Positions 18,223 through 21,306 of a stretch of 21,306 bases of DNA are shown piece by piece (the first letter of the stretch is position 1; the number at the start of each line of letters is the position of its first letter). The DNA lies in contig NW_004440432.1 of NCBI RefSeq assembly GCF_000330505.1, positions 266,634-287,939 on the forward strand, read 5' to 3'. The notes beneath the pieces were generated by a model that was not told the DNA's origin, did not search any database, and was given only the letters and a program-made list of their open reading frames with translations. The position numbers were made by a program, and so were the translations under genes. Source of the stretch: Entamoeba invadens IP1. Taxonomy: Eukaryota > Evosea > Mastigamoebida > Endamoebidae.

Positions 18223-19731
18223 TCATTTTCTCTCTGTTGTTGGAGACCTTTTAGTTCCTGTTGATGAAACATCGCTTTGACTACCAGAAGGCGATTTTGA
18301 CATAAGTGTTTTTTCAGCTTTAATTCGTTTTAATAGTTCAACTAATTGATGTCTTCCTTTGACAAACGCATCATCGTTGTTCACTTGAAGCAAATTTGCC
18401 AAATTATCAACAAGATTTAAAAGATGTTCAATGCAATTATCATCAAGTAACAACACTTTCATTATTCTTTTCAATGTGTTTTCATCGCCCGAATATCGTT
18501 TTTGAATGTTTTCTACATTTCTTGTTATATAAAAGAAGTAATTTCCAAACCCAGCTTTCAAATTTTGAAAATCGAAATATTTGGCCATGTTTACCATCCA
18601 TTCTTCCATCATTTCTTTATTAATATGAGCCCTCTTCTCAACAAGTATCAATAAATGTCTCACGTCGTCAATGTGCATTTCCATCATACCCGCTGAAGCC
18701 CAAAATTGCGATGTAAAAAAGTTTTGGTTTTGGAATGAGAACGATTTAAGTATTTTAAGGTTTTTTATCATCTCTTCCAAACACTTTAATATTTCTTTTA
18801 TTGTTGTCATTTGATCTTTTGGAATCTCAACTTCTTTCTTCTTTTCCAATTCCGCCTTTAATCGAGCTGCCTTTTCTCTCTGCTCTAATTCTTGCCTACT
18901 TTCTTCGCTTGGTTTAACTCCTCCAGCTGTTGTTGATGTTTGCGAACTTGTTGTAGGTTGCGATAAACTTCTTCTTAAACGTACTCTTTGTTGTTCTTTT
19001 TCAACTAAATCACCTATTGAACCACTTCTTTTCAAAAGATGTGGTTTTGAACTTGGTTCTTCTGGCTTTTCAGGTTGTTGCACTTTTGGAATTAGATTTT
19101 CTTCTCGTTGTTGTGTTTGTGATCTTTCAGCACCTGGATAACGTCTTAATGTTTCTGCCAAAGCCATAACTAAATTTTGTGCTTTGAGAAAGTGTGGGCT
19201 TTTTAATAAGCCAACAAAAGACGACAACTTCAATAACAACTTGTGACGATTAAGAAACCAATTGAAATCCAACATAAGGTACAAGTTAAGTCGGCTTTTC
19301 ATTCTCGTGGCAACTTCTGTTGTTTTTGAAATCGACTCCATGTTACTTTTTAGTAAAAGGATGTATTTTCCATAACCACGATGAACATCATGTAAATTAT
19401 AAGTCTTCGAAAGTAACAGACACAATTGTTCTAAATCATTTTTTGTTATTCTTCTTGTATTCAACATTTTCTCAAGTAATTGAACAATTTGGTCTTCCAG
19501 TGTTTGCATTTCGTCGACTGCTTTGGTCATTCCCTCTCCATATAGATGTGGAAATCCAAGTGTGTCACCATGAAGACCTCCCAATTGTCTGATTAATTCA
19601 TACGACTCGGTATAATGTTGATGAATAATCGTAATAAGATTTTCAGGTAGTTCAATGTCTTCTGTAGGACCAGCATCTTTTGGGTTTACTGCACATGAAA
19701 CAAATATAAATATATATAAAATAAACATCAT
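18223..19731 (-). CDS. Secreted helical protein with an internal domain duplication, unknown family
   Basis: The 502-residue product starts with MM and a short hydrophobic segment (2-15, FILYIFIFVSCAV) typical of a signal peptide. Residues ~31-198 and ~307-471 are two copies of one mostly alpha-helical domain. Their alignment is gapless over most of its length at a constant offset of 275: KTYNLHDVHRGYGKY (109-123) pairs with KYFDFQNLKAGFGNY (384-398), ITIIHQHY with MTTIKEIL, and LDFN with LDDN. The linker (~199-306) is polar and charged, with basic-Ser motifs RSGS and RRSLS; the tail (~478-502) is Ser/Thr-rich. No catalytic motif is visible. The gene faces the 1177-residue gene tail to tail across 281 bp and so shares no promoter with it. 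If the hydrophobic start is not cleaved, the protein could instead be membrane-anchored. Confidence 0.82.
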   Translation of the reverse strand: MMFILYIFIFVSCAVNPKDAGPTEDIELPENLITIIHQHYTESYELIRQLGGLHGDTLGFPHLYGEGMTKAVDEMQTLEDQIVQLLEKMLNTRRITKNDLEQLCLLLSKTYNLHDVHRGYGKYILLLKSNMESISKTTEVATRMKSRLNLYLMLDFNWFLNRHKLLLKLSSFVGLLKSPHFLKAQNLVMALAETLRRYPGAERSQTQQREENLIPKVQQPEKPEEPSSKPHLLKRSGSIGDLVEKEQQRVRLRRSLSQPTTSSQTSTTAGGVKPSEESRQELEQREKAARLKAELEKKKEVEIPKDQMTTIKEILKCLEEMIKNLKILKSFSFQNQNFFTSQFWASAGMMEMHIDDVRHLLILVEKRAHINKEMMEEWMVNMAKYFDFQNLKAGFGNYFFYITRNVENIQKRYSGDENTLKRIMKVLLLDDNCIEHLLNLVDNLANLLQVNNDDAFVKGRHQLVELLKRIKAEKTLMSKSPSGSQSDVSSTGTKRSPTTERK

Positions 19732-19757
19732 TTAATACACTTTGTAGTTTTAAAATT

Positions 19758-19767
19758 ATTTAAATAT
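19758..19767 (-). promoter_or_regulatory. TATA-like element of the 502-residue protein gene
   Basis: On the minus strand this reads ATATTTAAAT. It matches the Entamoeba TATA-type element GTATTTAAA at 8 of 9 positions. It lies about 27-36 bases before the ATG, which suits the very short 5' leaders of this genus. AT-rich context raises the chance of a random match. Confidence 0.35.
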
Positions 19768-20090
19768 AATAAAGCACATTTAACATCTTTTACTTTGAGA
19801 TGGAATAAATGTTTGATATCAAGTCAATACCACACATAAAACATCAAACAAATTTTCATATTGAATTACTATATATTATAATTTTTATATACTTTTTCAC
19901 TTGAAAAACTTAGCGGCCGGCATGTACTATTGAAAAATATCAAATAATAACTTGCATTAATGAATATGGTTAGACACATTGTTGATAAATCTATACTTCA
20001 AAAACAAATTAGAGTCAATTAACAACAATTGTTTAACCACGTTTAAACCAACATGAGCTTTTTATTCTTGTTTGTAATTTCAACTTTATT

Positions 20091-20146
20091 TATTCCAATT
20101 ATCATATTGGAATAGAGTCGGTCTATTTGTATAGACCAACTCTATT
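20091..20146. repeat. Two back-to-back hairpins
   Basis: Hairpin 1 has 9-bp arms TATTCCAAT (20091-20099) and ATTGGAATA (20106-20114) around a 6-nt loop. Hairpin 2 has 16-bp arms, AATAGAGTCGGTCTAT (20111-20126) and ATAGACCAACTCTATT (20131-20146), around the loop TTGT. There is one mismatch, which becomes a G-U pair in a minus-strand transcript. The two overlap by 4 bp, so only one can form fully at a time. The hairpin-2 arm shares AATAGAGTC-GTCT with the ends of the element at 9252-9439. A transcription terminator in the bacterial sense is not expected in this organism. Confidence 0.6.
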
Positions 20147-20491
20147 TGTAAAATAAAAATAAATATTATATAATTAACATATGGTTTATAATTAACAAAA
20201 AAAATTGTATAATAAAAACTAAAATTGAATAAATTTAAAATATTTTTTTATATTTTTAATTTTTGAAATTTCTATTTTTTTCTGAAATTTTCGAATCGTA
20301 CTGGTCAAAATATTACCAACAACATAAAGAATAAACACTGTATACCCATTAACTCAAAATTGATTTGTAATTGCCATCATAATAATTCAATTGAAGACAT
20401 TAATGTATTTGTTGAGGTTTTAATTTTAATATAAAGTTTGAATTACATTTGATAAATTGTTACGATTCCAATTTTAAAAAAAACTAAACAG

Positions 20492-20765
20492 CCTATAGTT
20501 AGTTAACTATATACCCCGTTAGCTAACTGAAAAATAATTGACTCGCCAACTATATATTATCTAACCCAAATATTAAAAAACATATGGATTTATTATAATT
20601 TATAAAATATTGGTTATTTAAAACTATATTAATAATTAATTTATCAATTAATTAACTATATTACTTTATTTAATATATAAGTTCATTTTAATAATTTAAT
20701 AATTAAGGTCATTCTCTATCTTTAGTTCAGTTACCTAATGGGTATTTGGTTAACTAACTATAAGG
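20492..20765. mobile_element. Inverted-repeat element with ~40-bp diverged termini (MITE-like)
   Basis: The left end 20492-20531 begins CCTATAGTTAGTTAAC and ends TTAGCTAACTGAA. The reverse complement of the right end 20726-20765 begins CCTTATAGTTAGTTAAC and ends TTAGGTAACTGAA, with ATACCC in the middle of both. I estimate about 80-85% identity with one small gap. The ~194-bp interior is nearly pure AT and non-coding. No target-site duplication is obvious. Its termini differ from those of the 9252-9439 element, so it represents a second family or a strongly diverged one. Confidence 0.55.
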
Positions 20766-21132
20766 TTTTTGGGTTACTTCTCAATTATTAAACTTGGTTT
20801 TTGAAATTTACTAATATATAATTATTTAACAAAATTAATTGACTTAACTTATGATTTCACAAGATTTATTTTTTTACATACAATTATTAAAACTGATTTG
20901 AAAAAAAAAAATAAAAATAATCATAAATTAACTCTATTGTTTTTAATCAATCAAACTCTTTATTTAAAAACGTTTTTGACTTCTTTCAAACGATGTGATA
21001 TGTTGTTACTAACAATAAATAATATTTTTTTGATTGTTGTATTAAATATATTAACATATTAAATTACAACACTCACAAATTTTTTATTTCAAAAAGTACC
21101 TTTTCATTGTTATTCATCTAATATACAGTTAG

Positions 21133-21280
21133 TTTCACAACAATTCCTTATTTTTCATAACAAATAGATTTCTGTTTCATAACAATTAGATTTGTACCTT
21201 TGTTCAGCCCCGTTTCAAAATAATTATTTTTTGTTGCACAGTTTGCGTGATCGTTGCATAATTGGCATTATTGTTGCATA
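21133..21280 (+). repeat. Short-motif array with 20-22 bp spacing
   Basis: TTTCA(C/T)AACAA occurs at 21133, 21153 and 21175, and a related TTTCAAAATAA at 21213. GTTGCA then occurs at 21233, 21253 and 21273, exactly 20 bp apart. The step from the last TTTCA motif to the first GTTGCA is also 20 bp. Such spacing is close to two DNA turns and would place sites on one face of the helix. It may be a protein-binding array, a promoter of an unseen gene to the right, or a decayed tandem repeat. Confidence 0.45.
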
Positions 21281-21306
21281 TAAATATCGGGTGTTCAGAA
21301 CTATTA

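Larger units (their letters stand above)
19732..21306. other. Gene-free AT-rich right end of the window
   Basis: No supported reading frame lies in these 1.6 kb. Structured items are a pair of hairpins (20091-20146), an inverted-repeat element (20492-20765) and a set of short motifs at 20-22 bp spacing (21133-21280). A single GC-rich spot, AGCGGCCGGCATG (19911-19923), stands out. The spacer could hold the promoter of a gene that begins beyond the window. Confidence 0.55.

Noticed and set aside
19911..19923. GC-rich spot AGCGGCCGGCATG
   Set aside because: Isolated, contains a short palindromic core only, and has no partner or context that suggests a function.

Overview
The window is about 21 kb of very AT-rich eukaryotic DNA. 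It carries five long reading frames (four genes, if two of the frames are halves of one gene), separated by 0.3-3.9 kb of even more AT-rich spacer. The protein families point to an amoeba of the genus Entamoeba. They are a receptor-like transmembrane kinase (TMK) with a CxxC-rich ectodomain, and a BspA-type (LRR_5) leucine-rich repeat protein with the Entamoeba-style N-terminal F-box-like segment ending in a 'NPI' motif. The near absence of introns, very short 5' leaders and AT-rich flanks fit this. The long spacers and diverged repeats suggest E. invadens rather than E. histolytica, but that is inference. I recognise no ribosomal RNA, tRNA, CRISPR array or bacterial-type operon.

Layout, left to right. 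Positions 1-3889 hold no convincing gene but are full of diverged repeats: a GGAAAAACCG-type motif, a GC-richer island at about 1800-2135, and a repeat family at about 2620-2990 and 3594-3833. Positions 8995-3890 (minus) encode a 1701-residue TMK with a full set of kinase catalytic residues. The divergent spacer 8996-10209 contains a small element with 31-bp terminal inverted repeats at 9252-9439. Positions 10210-13421 (plus) hold a BspA-like LRR gene in two overlapping frames. The second frame has no usable ATG near its start, so the two are most likely one gene split by a frameshift or joined by a short intron. Positions 14408-17941 (plus) encode an 1177-residue secreted protein built from Ig-like and other beta-rich modules. 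Positions 19731-18223 (minus) encode a 502-residue secreted helical protein made of two copies of one ~165-residue domain. The right end, 19732-21306, is gene-free. It holds a pair of adjacent hairpins, a second inverted-repeat element (20492-20765), and an array of short motifs at 20-22 bp spacing.

How the genes relate: each has its own promoter region, so this is a neighbourhood and not an operon. Three of the four predicted proteins start with a signal peptide (receptor kinase, 1177-residue and 502-residue proteins), so much of the window makes surface or secreted products. The strongest candidates for undescribed biology are those two secreted proteins, the inverted-repeat element family, and the phased motif array at the right edge.
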